Positions 1-6,425 of a DNA stretch of 29,022 nucleotides are shown in pieces; position 1 is the stretch's first letter; the number at the start of each line of letters is the position of its first letter. The stretch covers positions 1 through 29,022 of the forward strand of contig JBBDIM010000096.1 in the NCBI GenBank assembly GCA_040880405.1, read 5' to 3'. The stretch is from JBBDIM01 sp040880405 (lineage in GTDB: Bacteria; Planctomycetota; Planctomycetia; Pirellulales; Pirellulaceae). The translations under genes were made by a program, and so were the position numbers. Under the pieces are notes generated by a model that did not search any database, had not been told where the DNA came from, and was given only the letters and a program-made list of their open reading frames with translations.

Positions 1-379
1 TAGCTACCTAAAGACGTGTCGTAGCCACGCTTGCTAAAAGCGTGGGAGATGTGTTCACCCGCTTTGCCTCCAGGTGGTCACTGAAGCCCCCACATCTTTC
101 CGGATCACCCTTCAGTCGCCATTGTGCCATTTTTTAGCCGACAGTTCGTGCCGACTGTACGGATTTTGTGGAATCTAAGCATCGAGGTTGCCGATAGGTA
201 GGATGGCTCGATAGGCTCGGGCTCAATCGGACTATCCAATTTGTCGCTCAATTTAGATTGGGCGAAACTGCCAAGTCCCTCCCGATATCCCGGAAACGTG
301 ACCTGGGTCCGACATCCAGGTCGTCGGTAATTAAGCCACGGTTCACGTAAAGGCGAGTCGGCAAGATCGACACAAGACC
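1..379. other. Gene-free stretch upstream of fliW
   Basis: No convincing reading frame is visible on either strand. It holds one copy of the GTAGCCACGCT hairpin repeat near its left edge (25-45) and two strings resembling the -10 element of flagellar sigma-28 promoters: GCCGATAG at 190-197 and CCCGATAT at 281-288. Neither has a good TAAA-type -35 at the standard distance. No Shine-Dalgarno sequence precedes the fliW ATG. The left part may contain the end of an upstream transcription unit, but nothing coding can be supported. Confidence 0.6.
21..50 (+). repeat. Interspersed hairpin repeat (GTAGCCACGCTT family), copy 1
   Basis: CCACGCTT (25-32) and AAGCGTGG (38-45) form a perfect 8-bp stem with a 5-nt loop, preceded by GTAG and followed by GAGA. 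The same hairpin recurs at 6101-6129, 6137-6165, 6209-6240, 10877-10907, 10966-10992 and 11013-11043, always between genes. It is a dispersed palindromic repeat. There is no T-run, so terminator function is not evident. Confidence 0.85.
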
Positions 380-820
380 ATGAACATTGAAACCACGCGT
401 TTTGGGCGTTTGAGTATCAATTCCGAGGACACGATCCGCTTCCCGCTGGGGTTGGTCGGATTTGAGGACTCTCACGACTGGATCATTTTGGCCGATAACC
501 AGGACGAATCGCTCGGTTGGTTACAGTCCACGGTCCAGGCCGATCTGGCCTTCGCGGTGGTTAGCCCACGTCGCTATGTGCCCGGCTATCGTGTTCGCGT
601 GAGTGGCGATCAGGCGGAAACTTTGTGCCTGGAAGCCTGCCAACAGACCTACGTGCTGGTGATTGTAAGCCAGTATGCCGACGAGCTTTCGGTCAATCTA
701 CGCGCACCGATTCTCATCAATCTGACCGAGCGGATCGGACGACAGGTGATCACCACCGACGAGCAACCGCTCCAGCATCCGATCGTGACGCATTCGGCTC
801 CCCTGCGGAAAAGTGCTTGA
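380..820 (+). CDS. fliW: Flagellar assembly factor FliW
   Basis: The 146-aa product matches FliW in length and in its characteristic blocks: an N-terminal strand containing FGRLSI, the segment IRFPLGLVGFEDSHDW (about residues 19-34), and the C-terminal region LSVNLRAPILINL (about 103-115). FliW is a cytoplasmic protein that binds CsrA allosterically and relieves its repression of flagellin mRNA. When free flagellin accumulates it binds FliW instead, releasing CsrA. The gene opens a flagellar block and is followed 246 bp later by csrA and then flagellin, so all three components of the switch are consecutive genes. The start is the ATG that begins MNIETTRFG; it lacks an obvious Shine-Dalgarno sequence, as is common in planctomycetes. 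The family call is confident. The partner-switch role is family knowledge, not shown here. Confidence 0.95.
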   Translation: MNIETTRFGRLSINSEDTIRFPLGLVGFEDSHDWIILADNQDESLGWLQSTVQADLAFAVVSPRRYVPGYRVRVSGDQAETLCLEACQQTYVLVIVSQYADELSVNLRAPILINLTERIGRQVITTDEQPLQHPIVTHSAPLRKSA

Positions 821-913
821 ACATTCGTTCCTGCCCGCAGAACACCACTCCTGCGGCGAAAATTGGAATCTCGACCAAGAGTGTTCCGATACATTCCACG
901 TCGAGATAGCTTA

Positions 914-942
914 CAGCATTGCTAGTATCGCTAGCGATGCTG
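914..942. other. Long stem-loop between fliW and csrA
   Basis: The sequences from 914 and up to 942 pair as a 12-bp stem (AGCATTGCTAG against CTAGCGATGCT, one G-T wobble, plus a closing C-G) around the 5-nt loop TATCG. It lies in the 246-bp gap between fliW and csrA. Only GATTTCATT follows on the plus strand, so it is not a classic intrinsic terminator. It may attenuate read-through or stabilise an mRNA end. The structure is seen; its function is not. Confidence 0.6.
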
Positions 943-1026
943 ATTTCATTCACCATGGTAGTCCACGGGATCATTGCTCCCGCGGGGCCTAGCGTGGCGG
1001 ACGATCCCCCCAATTAGCCCGTACCG

Positions 1027-1060
1027 CCAGTGAACCCCACTGGTATTCACTAGGAAGGAG
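1027..1060 (+). promoter_or_regulatory. csrA leader: competing hairpins and strong RBS with GGA motifs
   Basis: AGGAAGGAG (1052-1060) is a strong Shine-Dalgarno sequence six bases before the csrA ATG and contains two GGA triplets, the core CsrA-binding motif. Immediately upstream, CCAGTG (1027-1032) can pair with CACTGG (1038-1043). AGTGAA (1029-1034) can instead pair with TTCACT (1046-1051), ending right at the AGGA. The two helices are mutually exclusive. The 9-mer TCACTAGGA (1047-1055) recurs exactly over the flagellin RBS. CsrA autoregulation through such a site is plausible but inferred. Confidence 0.55.
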
Positions 1061-1066
1061 CCAGAG

Positions 1067-1291
1067 ATGCTTGTATTGTCGAGACATCGCGACGAGAGCA
1101 TCATGATCGGTGATAACATTGTCATCACGATCGTCGATATCCGCGGCGACAAAGTGCGTTTGGGGATTGCGGCCCCGCAGGACATCCCGGTGCATCGCCA
1201 AGAAGTTTACGAGGCGATCAAGCGGGAAAACATGCAGGCCTCGCAAATCCAACCAGACGACGCCGCGTTGGCGAAGAAGCCTCGCGAGTAG
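1067..1291 (+). CDS. csrA: Carbon storage regulator CsrA
   Basis: The 74-aa product is a typical CsrA/RsmA: it begins MLVLSRHRDESIMIGD, continues with ITIVDIRGDKVRLGIAAP (about 21-38), and has the RNA-binding strand IPVHRQEVYEAI (about 41-52) with the conserved VHR motif. CsrA is a homodimeric RNA-binding protein that usually covers GGA-containing ribosome binding sites. In FliW-containing bacteria its main target is flagellin mRNA and it is held inactive by FliW. The position between fliW and flagellin fits that role. Start choice is firm because of the AGGAAGGAG sequence six bases upstream. The C-terminal tail after residue 58 is short, charged and probably flexible. Confidence 0.97.
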   Translation: MLVLSRHRDESIMIGDNIVITIVDIRGDKVRLGIAAPQDIPVHRQEVYEAIKRENMQASQIQPDDAALAKKPRE

Positions 1292-1298
1292 TTTTCGC

Positions 1299-1338
1299 GC
1301 GGGTCCCCACGACCCGCTCCGCGACGACTTCATTTTTT
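1299..1338 (+). terminator. Possible csrA terminator (weak)
   Basis: GCGGGTC (1299-1305) and GACCCGC (1311-1317) form a perfect 7-bp GC-rich stem with a 5-nt loop just after the csrA stop codon. The nearest T-run, six Ts at 1333-1338, begins 16 bases after the stem, which is too far for a textbook intrinsic terminator. The hairpin is real by sequence; terminator activity is uncertain. Confidence 0.35.
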
Positions 1339-1363
1339 GCACGCGTCTTCGCGCTCGCTTACC

Positions 1364-1379
1364 CGCCCGGAACCGGGCG
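1364..1379. other. GC-rich palindrome
   Basis: CGCCCGG and CCGGGCG flank AA, giving a near-perfect 16-bp palindrome. The right half can also pair with GACACGTCCCG at 1391-1401 through CGGGCGTGTC (1374-1383) with one bulge, so two folds compete. No gene or T-run is associated. Function unknown. Confidence 0.45.
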
Positions 1380-1536
1380 TGTCATCAACGGACACGTCCC
1401 GGTCTTTGCTCTCCCCGCCGGGCGATTTTTGGTGCTCACCGCACGATCTTGGGTCCACACTCTCCGGGGCCGTAGTCCTGATTCCCCAAGGACGATTCAA
1501 ACAACTCACATAGCCGGACGTTGCCGCGCACCATGA

Positions 1537-1610
1537 GGGGATGAGTTCAATTACAAAGAGTCGGAGCAGTAGAACCCTCGGCCGCGGCCCCCGTAATTGA
1601 CCTTATCCCC
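1537..1610. repeat. Inverted-repeat pair of the GGGGATRAGTYC family
   Basis: The 18-nt arm at 1537-1554 (GGGGATGAGTTCAATTAC) matches the reverse complement of 1593-1610 at 16 of 18 positions, enclosing 38 bp. Similar inverted pairs occur at 11084-11159 and 11225-11298, and a solitary arm at 1689-1705. This indicates a short, non-coding dispersed palindromic element. Confidence 0.75.
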
Positions 1611-1724
1611 GTTAGTTCGGCATGCCCGCCAGTTGATGTCCTAACTTCGTTGGCAATGACTCCGCCATTGAGAATGGTGCGTTTGAACGGGGATAAGTTC
1701 AATTTGGCATCCAAGCCGCGTGCC

Positions 1725-1751
1725 ATGCCCACGCCCGGAAAGCGTGGGCAT
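1725..1751. repeat. Hairpin repeat ATGCCCACGC
   Basis: ATGCCCACGC (1725-1734) and GCGTGGGCAT (1742-1751) form a perfect 10-bp stem with a 7-nt loop. A near-identical hairpin lies between argF and rph at 15457-15484. Its GCGTGGG core is shared with the GTAGCCACGCTT family, so the two may be related. Confidence 0.7.
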
Positions 1752-1864
1752 TAGAAGTGAGAGTTGGTCATGTCTATGCGGAGGAGTCCGGACGCCGTCT
1801 CGGGTTGGACTACGCGGCGTTGCCATTGGGAAAATTACGCGCCAAACGACCGGTGGGCTCGCGC

Positions 1865-2131
1865 CTGGGCTGTCAAAAATTCGGTCTTGACGCGGGTTTT
1901 CATAGGGGTGATTTTGTTCCACTCATTGGCCGGGTGAAGTAAAAAAGGGGTCGGGAGTCTTTTTTCGAAACGAGAGCGGTGGGCACTTGGGAAGGGGTCG
2001 CCAAAAAGAGTCCGGACCCCTATTTAACTCTGACCCCTATTTAACTCCCGAATCTTGAATTCATGTCCAAAATTTCTCGCAAAACTTGCGCAAATAAAAA
2101 ACGCCGCAAGACCGAATTTTTGACCGCCCAG
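1865..2131. repeat. Nested inverted-repeat element, possible transposase-less remnant
   Basis: The outer arms are 25 nt (1865-1889 and 2107-2131) and match as inverted copies at 24 of 25 positions; their core is GTCAAAAATTCGGTCTTG. Inside them, 18-nt arms at 1947-1964 and 2003-2020 match at 16 of 18. Directly after the inner right arm a 16-mer, GACCCCTATTTAACTC, occurs twice in tandem (2015-2030 and 2032-2047). From memory, similar AGTTAAATAGGGGTC strings are often seen near REP-associated tyrosine transposases, so this may be a non-autonomous or decayed element. No transposase frame is present. Confidence 0.7.
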
Positions 2132-2715
2132 CTCGCGCCCTTCCGCTTCTATTTTTGAGGCCTCCGGCCAACATACTCACACCATCCCACGTCACTAACA
2201 CTTGTAGCGAATATGCGGGGTCGGTTTTCCGCATTTCGGTAAGTTTTGCCCAGACATTCGCGGCATGCGCGGATTAGTGGGCGAACTTTACCTAACGAGC
2301 GGGTTCCCGGTTTTACCCCGGATCCAGCGAAGAGGAAGACTTTGTCCGCGTGGATGGGTCATCCCCCTTCTCTGAACTCTGGGGACAAGTGGCGTCACCC
2401 TGGACATCCGCGGCGTGCTCTCCTTTTTCATCCGTTGGCAACAACCATGCGACCTGTACCGAATGACCGGCTGCTAGGGATCGCGGGGTTGGCGTCAAAA
2501 CTGGAAAAGAGGGCGAATAATTTAATGGCGCTGTAAAGCCATGTCGATAGTCCCACTTAGACGATCACAACCTGCTCTCCGCGACTGCGCCTCAACCGCG
2601 TAGCTAGCACGAGCCAGGAGAAGGATCGTTGGGGGCAAGGCCCGGACGGCTGCAAACGCGGATATGTAAGTCCCAACTGGCCTAGACAAACCGTAACTTC
2701 ACCAATTGTTTTTTG

Positions 2716-2743
2716 TAAATAGGGCTGTGTTTGCAGCCATATC
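2716..2743 (+). promoter_or_regulatory. Candidate sigma-28 type promoter for flagellin (weak)
   Basis: TAAATAGG begins at 2716 and GCCATATC at 2736. A start-to-start distance of 20 is close to the 19 of the enterobacterial flagellar consensus TAAAGTTT-N11-GCCGATAA. The -35 half is good; the -10 half matches only in GCC and AT content. It would give a leader of about 60-70 nt. GGCTG and CAGCC (2723-2727 and 2734-2738) can also form a small hairpin here. Low confidence. Confidence 0.3.
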
Positions 2744-2786
2744 GACTGAGCGATGACTCCCCGTTCTCGGTCGGTCCACAACGTAG

Positions 2787-2804
2787 TCCTATCACTAGGA
2801 GGGG
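2787..2804 (+). promoter_or_regulatory. Flagellin RBS inside a small hairpin; candidate CsrA site
   Basis: AGGAGGGG (2797-2804) is a strong Shine-Dalgarno sequence nine bases before the flagellin ATG. TCCTA (2787-2791) and TAGGA (2796-2800) form a 5-bp stem with the loop TCAC that would sequester part of it. TCACTAGGA (2792-2800) is identical to the 9-mer over the csrA RBS and resembles the ACARGGA core of CsrA sites. In Bacillus, CsrA blocks flagellin translation at such a site; the same is inferred here. Confidence 0.55.
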
Positions 2805-2813
2805 TGTCCCACA

Positions 2814-5800
2814 ATGACCCGAATCAATACCAACGTCAGCTCACTCGTCGCCCAGAATACCTTGCAACGGTCCAACGGCGAACTGCAAACCGCCTTGACG
2901 CGACTCAGCACCGGGTTGCGTATCAACCGTGGTAAAGACGACCCGGCCGGTCTGATCGCCAGCGAATCGCTCCGAAGCGATATCATCAGTACGGAAAAAG
3001 CCATCACCAACAGCGAACGAGCCAACCAGTTGATCGCCACGGCCGATAGTGCCTTGGGTCAGGTCAGCAACCTGCTCAACGACATTCGCGGACTGGTTTC
3101 GGAAGCCGCCAATACCGGTGCCATGAGCGACGAACAGATCGCCGCCAACCAGTTGCAGATCGACTCCTCACTGGAGGCCATCGATCGTATCGCCCAAATC
3201 ACCTCGTTCCAAGGACGTCGTCTGCTCGACGGCAGCCTCGACTTCATCACCCAGAACGTCAATGGCTCGGCCGTTGAAGGTCTGCGGATTGACCAAGCCA
3301 ACTTCGGCACCCAGAGCAACATCGGCGTTGAGGTCAACGTCGTGAAGCAGGCCACCCGCGGTGAGCTGAGCTACGGATTCGGGGCGATCGCCGAAGACCT
3401 GGTTCTCGAAATCGGCGGTGGCAATGGTACCGAGGCGTTCAACTTCGCCCAGGGATCCACCATTGAGGAAATCGCCGCCGCGGTGAACCTGGTTTCCGAC
3501 GCCACCGGTGTTGACGCCAAGCTCGAAACGGCCGCCACCAAGGGGGAAGTTACCCTCTCCAGCACAGGCGCGAACAACGACGTCCTGATCACGGCCAATG
3601 AAGCGGGATTCGACGCCGGTGACCTTCGCGTTAACTATAACGTGGGTACCTCCACCACCACTTCCGCCAGCTACGCCGCGCCGGTCGGCGGTGAGCCCGG
3701 CAAGATTGATGTCTCCCTCGGCGTTTCCGAGTGGGAGAACTCCTCGGTTGTGGTCGACCAAGGGGGTACGAACAACGCCATCCGAATCACGGCCAACAAC
3801 GCGGGTGAAGACTTCAACGACATCACCGTCGTGTTCACCGACACGGAGACCGCAGGTGGTGAAACCGCCGTCTTCGACCAGGACGCCAAGACGCTGACCA
3901 TTGGAATCGAAGATGGTGTCACCACCGCCGCCCAAGTGGTCGCGGCCGTCAACAACGCCACGACCAACTCGCAAGTCGCTGAGTACTTCACCGCCAGCCA
4001 CGTTGAGGAAACGGGCGCGGACGGTGCTGGTTTAATGTCTGCCTCGGCGGATGCTGGCTCCTTTGAGGGTGGCGTGAACGGTGGCGAGATCATCGCAACC
4101 GCCAACGACGTGATCGACGCGATCAACGCCGCCACCGGGCAAGATGTGGTTACCGCCTCGCTCGCTGAAGGCAACAACGGCTACGGCGTGGTCAGTGATT
4201 TCAGCGAAGTCGCCTACTCCGGCTCGGCTGAAAAAGACAACGAGCTTCAGTTCATGGCTCCGGAAGGTGCCCCGAACGTCCAGTTCGTCTCCACTCCCGG
4301 CAGCTCGCTCAATATCGATACCACCACCGATCCGCGGATCGAGGGTCGTTCGAGCACGATCGTTCAAAGCTCCGATGCGAACGCCTCGATCTCGATCATG
4401 TCCAAATTCGACGGCACCGAGTTCGATGGCTATACCTTCGAATTCGCGGACAACGCCGCAGTTACGGCTGGTAACGAATTCGTGGTCATGGATCGCGAGT
4501 CCAAGACGATTACGGTCAATATTGAAGATGGTGTTTCCACCGCGGACGAAATTGTTGACGCGTTGAATGCCGATTCCTACGTCAGCGAATTCTTCCAGGC
4601 GGAGAACTTCGGCACGAGCGATGGCAGTGGCACCTTTACGGTTGCCAACCTGGACGACATCGCCGAAACCAGTGGCGGCTTGGTCAGCGAAGGGACTCTC
4701 ATCGTGACGCTGGGTACCGATGCCAGCGGCTTGGTCACCACCACGGCGAACGACCTGGTTGAGTTTTTCAACGACCCCAGCAAGTTCATCGACGATTCCA
4801 CTGAGGCCGCCGACGTGGCCAGTACGCTCGAAGCTCGCGGAATCAGCTTGACCAACGTCGGCTCGGGCACGGGGAACGGACTGTTGGCCGCGACTTCCGA
4901 GGACATCACCTTCAGCACCAGCGGTACTGATTTGGTGGACGCCCAGGCCAGCGGTACCACCAATGCCGTCAACGGCGAGAACGCCCAGATGACCTTCACC
5001 GCCATCAACAGCGGTGCCGACTACGACGGCGTGCAGATCAGCTTCGTGAATGACGCCACAGTCACCGGCGGAACCGACGAACGGGCCGCTTACGACGCCA
5101 ATAGCAAGACCCTCACCTTCTACATTGAAGAAGGGGTCACCACGGCCGACGACATCGAAGCGTTGCTCCAAGTCGGCGGACCGAACGAGGATGAGGACCT
5201 GAGCCAACTATTCACAGTCGCCCAGGTTGGGGATGGTTCCGGGCTGGTTACCAGCACCGACGTCGGCAAGCTAACCGGTGGTGTGGTCGACAACGGAACG
5301 GTTGACGGAGCCACTTTGCTCGGCAACTCCGATCTGGAAAACACGGGACTCACCTTCGTCGCTTCGCAATATGGTTCGTCCAGCTTCGTCAGCGTGAAGG
5401 CCCTCAGTGGTACCTTCAGCCTGACGGACGCCGATGGAGCCATCGCGGATCGATCGGTCGGTACCAATGTCGACGTCCGGATCAACGGTATCCAGGCAGT
5501 GGGTGATGGTCTCAAAGCCGAGATCAACACCTCGTCGCTCGACATGAGCTTCTCGCTGAGTGACTCGGTCGATGACAACTCGAAATTCGAGTTCAGCATT
5601 GTCGGGGGTGGAGCCTTGTTCCAACTCGGCCCGAACGTCGTCAGCAACCAGCAGGCCCGACTCGGTGTCCAGAGCGTCAGCACCGCCACCCTGGGTGGTG
5701 TCAGCGGACGGCTGTTCGAGCTTCGCTCCGGTGGCGAGAAAAGCCTGACCAACGATGTGGGTGGTGCCGCTCGGGTGGTGGATGAAGTGATCACCGCGGT

Positions 5801-6035
5801 CACCCAGCTTCGCGGACGCCTCGGTGCGTTCCAGAAGACGACCCTGGACTCCAACATCTTCACGTTGAACGACACCTTGGCCAACCTGACCGATGCCGAA
5901 AGCTCGATCCGAGACGCCGACTTCGCCGCCGAATCGGCCAAGCTGACGCGGGCCCAGATCCTGGTTCAGTCCGGCACCTCGGTGTTGGGTATCGCCAACC
6001 AGAACCCACAGAACGTCTTGGGTCTGCTGCGATAA
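2814..6035 (+). CDS. fliC: Giant flagellin with three shared surface modules
   Basis: This is the filament subunit. Residues 1 to about 143 are a canonical flagellin D0/D1 N-terminus (starts MTRINTNVSSLVAQNTLQ; GLRINRGKDDPAGLIAS at about 34-50), and about 950-1073 is the matching C-terminus (DADFAAESAKLTRAQIL, then SGTSVLGIANQNPQNVLGLLR). At 1073 aa it is two to three times longer than usual, the extra being surface-exposed D2/D3 sequence. Three copies of one module of about 103 residues lie at 321-424, 523-624 and 723-825, with the pattern VT.GNE..V.YD...KTLT..IE.G..TA. The same module occurs three times in FliD. The intervening segments (about 425-522 and 625-722) share TAND-type motifs, giving a repeat of about 200 residues. 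A degenerate half copy may start near residue 257. Export is by the flagellar type III system, so there is no signal peptide. The start is set by the strong RBS. Confidence 0.96.
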   Translation: MTRINTNVSSLVAQNTLQRSNGELQTALTRLSTGLRINRGKDDPAGLIASESLRSDIISTEKAITNSERANQLIATADSALGQVSNLLNDIRGLVSEAANTGAMSDEQIAANQLQIDSSLEAIDRIAQITSFQGRRLLDGSLDFITQNVNGSAVEGLRIDQANFGTQSNIGVEVNVVKQATRGELSYGFGAIAEDLVLEIGGGNGTEAFNFAQGSTIEEIAAAVNLVSDATGVDAKLETAATKGEVTLSSTGANNDVLITANEAGFDAGDLRVNYNVGTSTTTSASYAAPVGGEPGKIDVSLGVSEWENSSVVVDQGGTNNAIRITANNAGEDFNDITVVFTDTETAGGETAVFDQDAKTLTIGIEDGVTTAAQVVAAVNNATTNSQVAEYFTASHVEETGADGAGLMSASADAGSFEGGVNGGEIIATANDVIDAINAATGQDVVTASLAEGNNGYGVVSDFSEVAYSGSAEKDNELQFMAPEGAPNVQFVSTPGSSLNIDTTTDPRIEGRSSTIVQSSDANASISIMSKFDGTEFDGYTFEFADNAAVTAGNEFVVMDRESKTITVNIEDGVSTADEIVDALNADSYVSEFFQAENFGTSDGSGTFTVANLDDIAETSGGLVSEGTLIVTLGTDASGLVTTTANDLVEFFNDPSKFIDDSTEAADVASTLEARGISLTNVGSGTGNGLLAATSEDITFSTSGTDLVDAQASGTTNAVNGENAQMTFTAINSGADYDGVQISFVNDATVTGGTDERAAYDANSKTLTFYIEEGVTTADDIEALLQVGGPNEDEDLSQLFTVAQVGDGSGLVTSTDVGKLTGGVVDNGTVDGATLLGNSDLENTGLTFVASQYGSSSFVSVKALSGTFSLTDADGAIADRSVGTNVDVRINGIQAVGDGLKAEINTSSLDMSFSLSDSVDDNSKFEFSIVGGGALFQLGPNVVSNQQARLGVQSVSTATLGGVSGRLFELRSGGEKSLTNDVGGAARVVDEVITAVTQLRGRLGAFQKTTLDSNIFTLNDTLANLTDAESSIRDADFAAESAKLTRAQILVQSGTSVLGIANQNPQNVLGLLR

Positions 6036-6064
6036 CCGGCGAGTTCAATCGCTTGACAAAACGG

Positions 6065-6096
6065 AGAACCCAGCCACTTGGCTGGGTTCTTTTTTT
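6065..6096 (+). terminator. Strong intrinsic terminator of flagellin
   Basis: AGAACCCAGCC (6065-6075) and GGCTGGGTTCT (6080-6090) form a perfect 11-bp stem with the tetraloop ACTT, followed by a run of Ts to 6096. It lies 30 bp after the flagellin stop codon and implies that flagellin is a monocistronic, separately controlled message. Confidence 0.93.
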
Positions 6097-6100
6097 GCGT

Positions 6101-6129
6101 CGTAGCCACGCTTGCAAAAGCGTGGGTGA
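6101..6129 (+). repeat. Interspersed hairpin repeat (GTAGCCACGCTT family), copy 2
   Basis: CCACGCTT and AAGCGTGG form a stem around a very short GCAA-type loop. It lies directly after the flagellin terminator and is followed 36 bp later by another direct copy at 6137. Confidence 0.8.
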
Positions 6130-6136
6130 AAACAAC

Positions 6137-6240
6137 CGTAGCCACGCTTGCCAAAAGCGTGGGAGAATCGCGCAGTCGCGTTGCCAGCAGGGCAGACCGA
6201 ACCCGCACTTCCCCCACGCTCTGCGCGAGCGTGGCTACGG
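6137..6240 (-). repeat. Two-hairpin composite repeat, copy A
   Basis: The element is about 104 bp: a hairpin with loop side TTGCCAAAA (6137-6165), a spacer, and an inverted hairpin with loop side CTCGCGCAG (6209-6240). Read on the minus strand it aligns over its whole length with 10877-10992, including spacer words such as AAGTGCG, GTCTGC and GCTGGC. The two copies are in opposite orientation, one after flagellin and one after fliS. It is a non-coding dispersed unit; accidental frames run through it but are not genes. Confidence 0.8.
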
Positions 6241-6425
6241 GGCAGGTCGCCAGATGGGCTCGTAGCTCGTCCTCATCCTCCAATAATTTCGCCGGAACGA
6301 GGTACTAACCGGAAAACTTTGGATAATCGCTTCTGTCCGCGACGATAAAAGTACCCAGCGCGGTAATCGCTATCCAACTAGTGGATTACTTTCGAAACGT
6401 ACCGCCAACCCCCTCAAGATGACGT
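6241..6425 (+). promoter_or_regulatory. fliD upstream region with a sigma-28-like -10
   Basis: The region contains GACGATAA at 6341-6348, seven of eight matches to the flagellar -10 GCCGATAA, 78 bp before the fliD ATG. A TAAT-type -35 begins at 6324, two bases closer than ideal. No clear Shine-Dalgarno sequence precedes the fliD start. Promoter identity is tentative. Nothing else is recognised here. Confidence 0.3.

Larger units (their letters stand above)
1292..2813. other. 1.5-kb intergenic region rich in palindromes
   Basis: No recognisable gene lies between csrA and flagellin, although genes of this switch are usually packed tightly. The gap contains a possible csrA terminator stem, an inverted pair of GGGGATRAGTYC repeats (1537-1610) with a further single copy at 1689-1705, a 10-bp hairpin (1725-1751), and a nested inverted-repeat element (1865-2131). 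The remaining ~680 bp up to the flagellin leader shows no gene or repeat I recognise. It is probably decayed mobile or regulatory DNA. The flagellin promoter and leader occupy the last 100 bp. Confidence 0.6.

Noticed and set aside
2246..2536. 96-codon frame in the csrA-flagellin gap
   Set aside because: Arg/Pro-rich, no recognisable motif and no RBS; codon use unlike the flanking genes.
3168..5941. Long open frames antisense to the flagellin gene
   Set aside because: They mirror the strongly biased codon use of the repetitive flagellin sequence and have no start signals or recognisable motifs; flagellin itself is unambiguous.
6053..6348. Several short plus- and minus-strand frames after flagellin with VATLAKSVGE-like peptides
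   Set aside because: These peptides are translations of the GTAGCCACGCTT hairpin repeat, not proteins; similar peptides recur wherever the repeat occurs.
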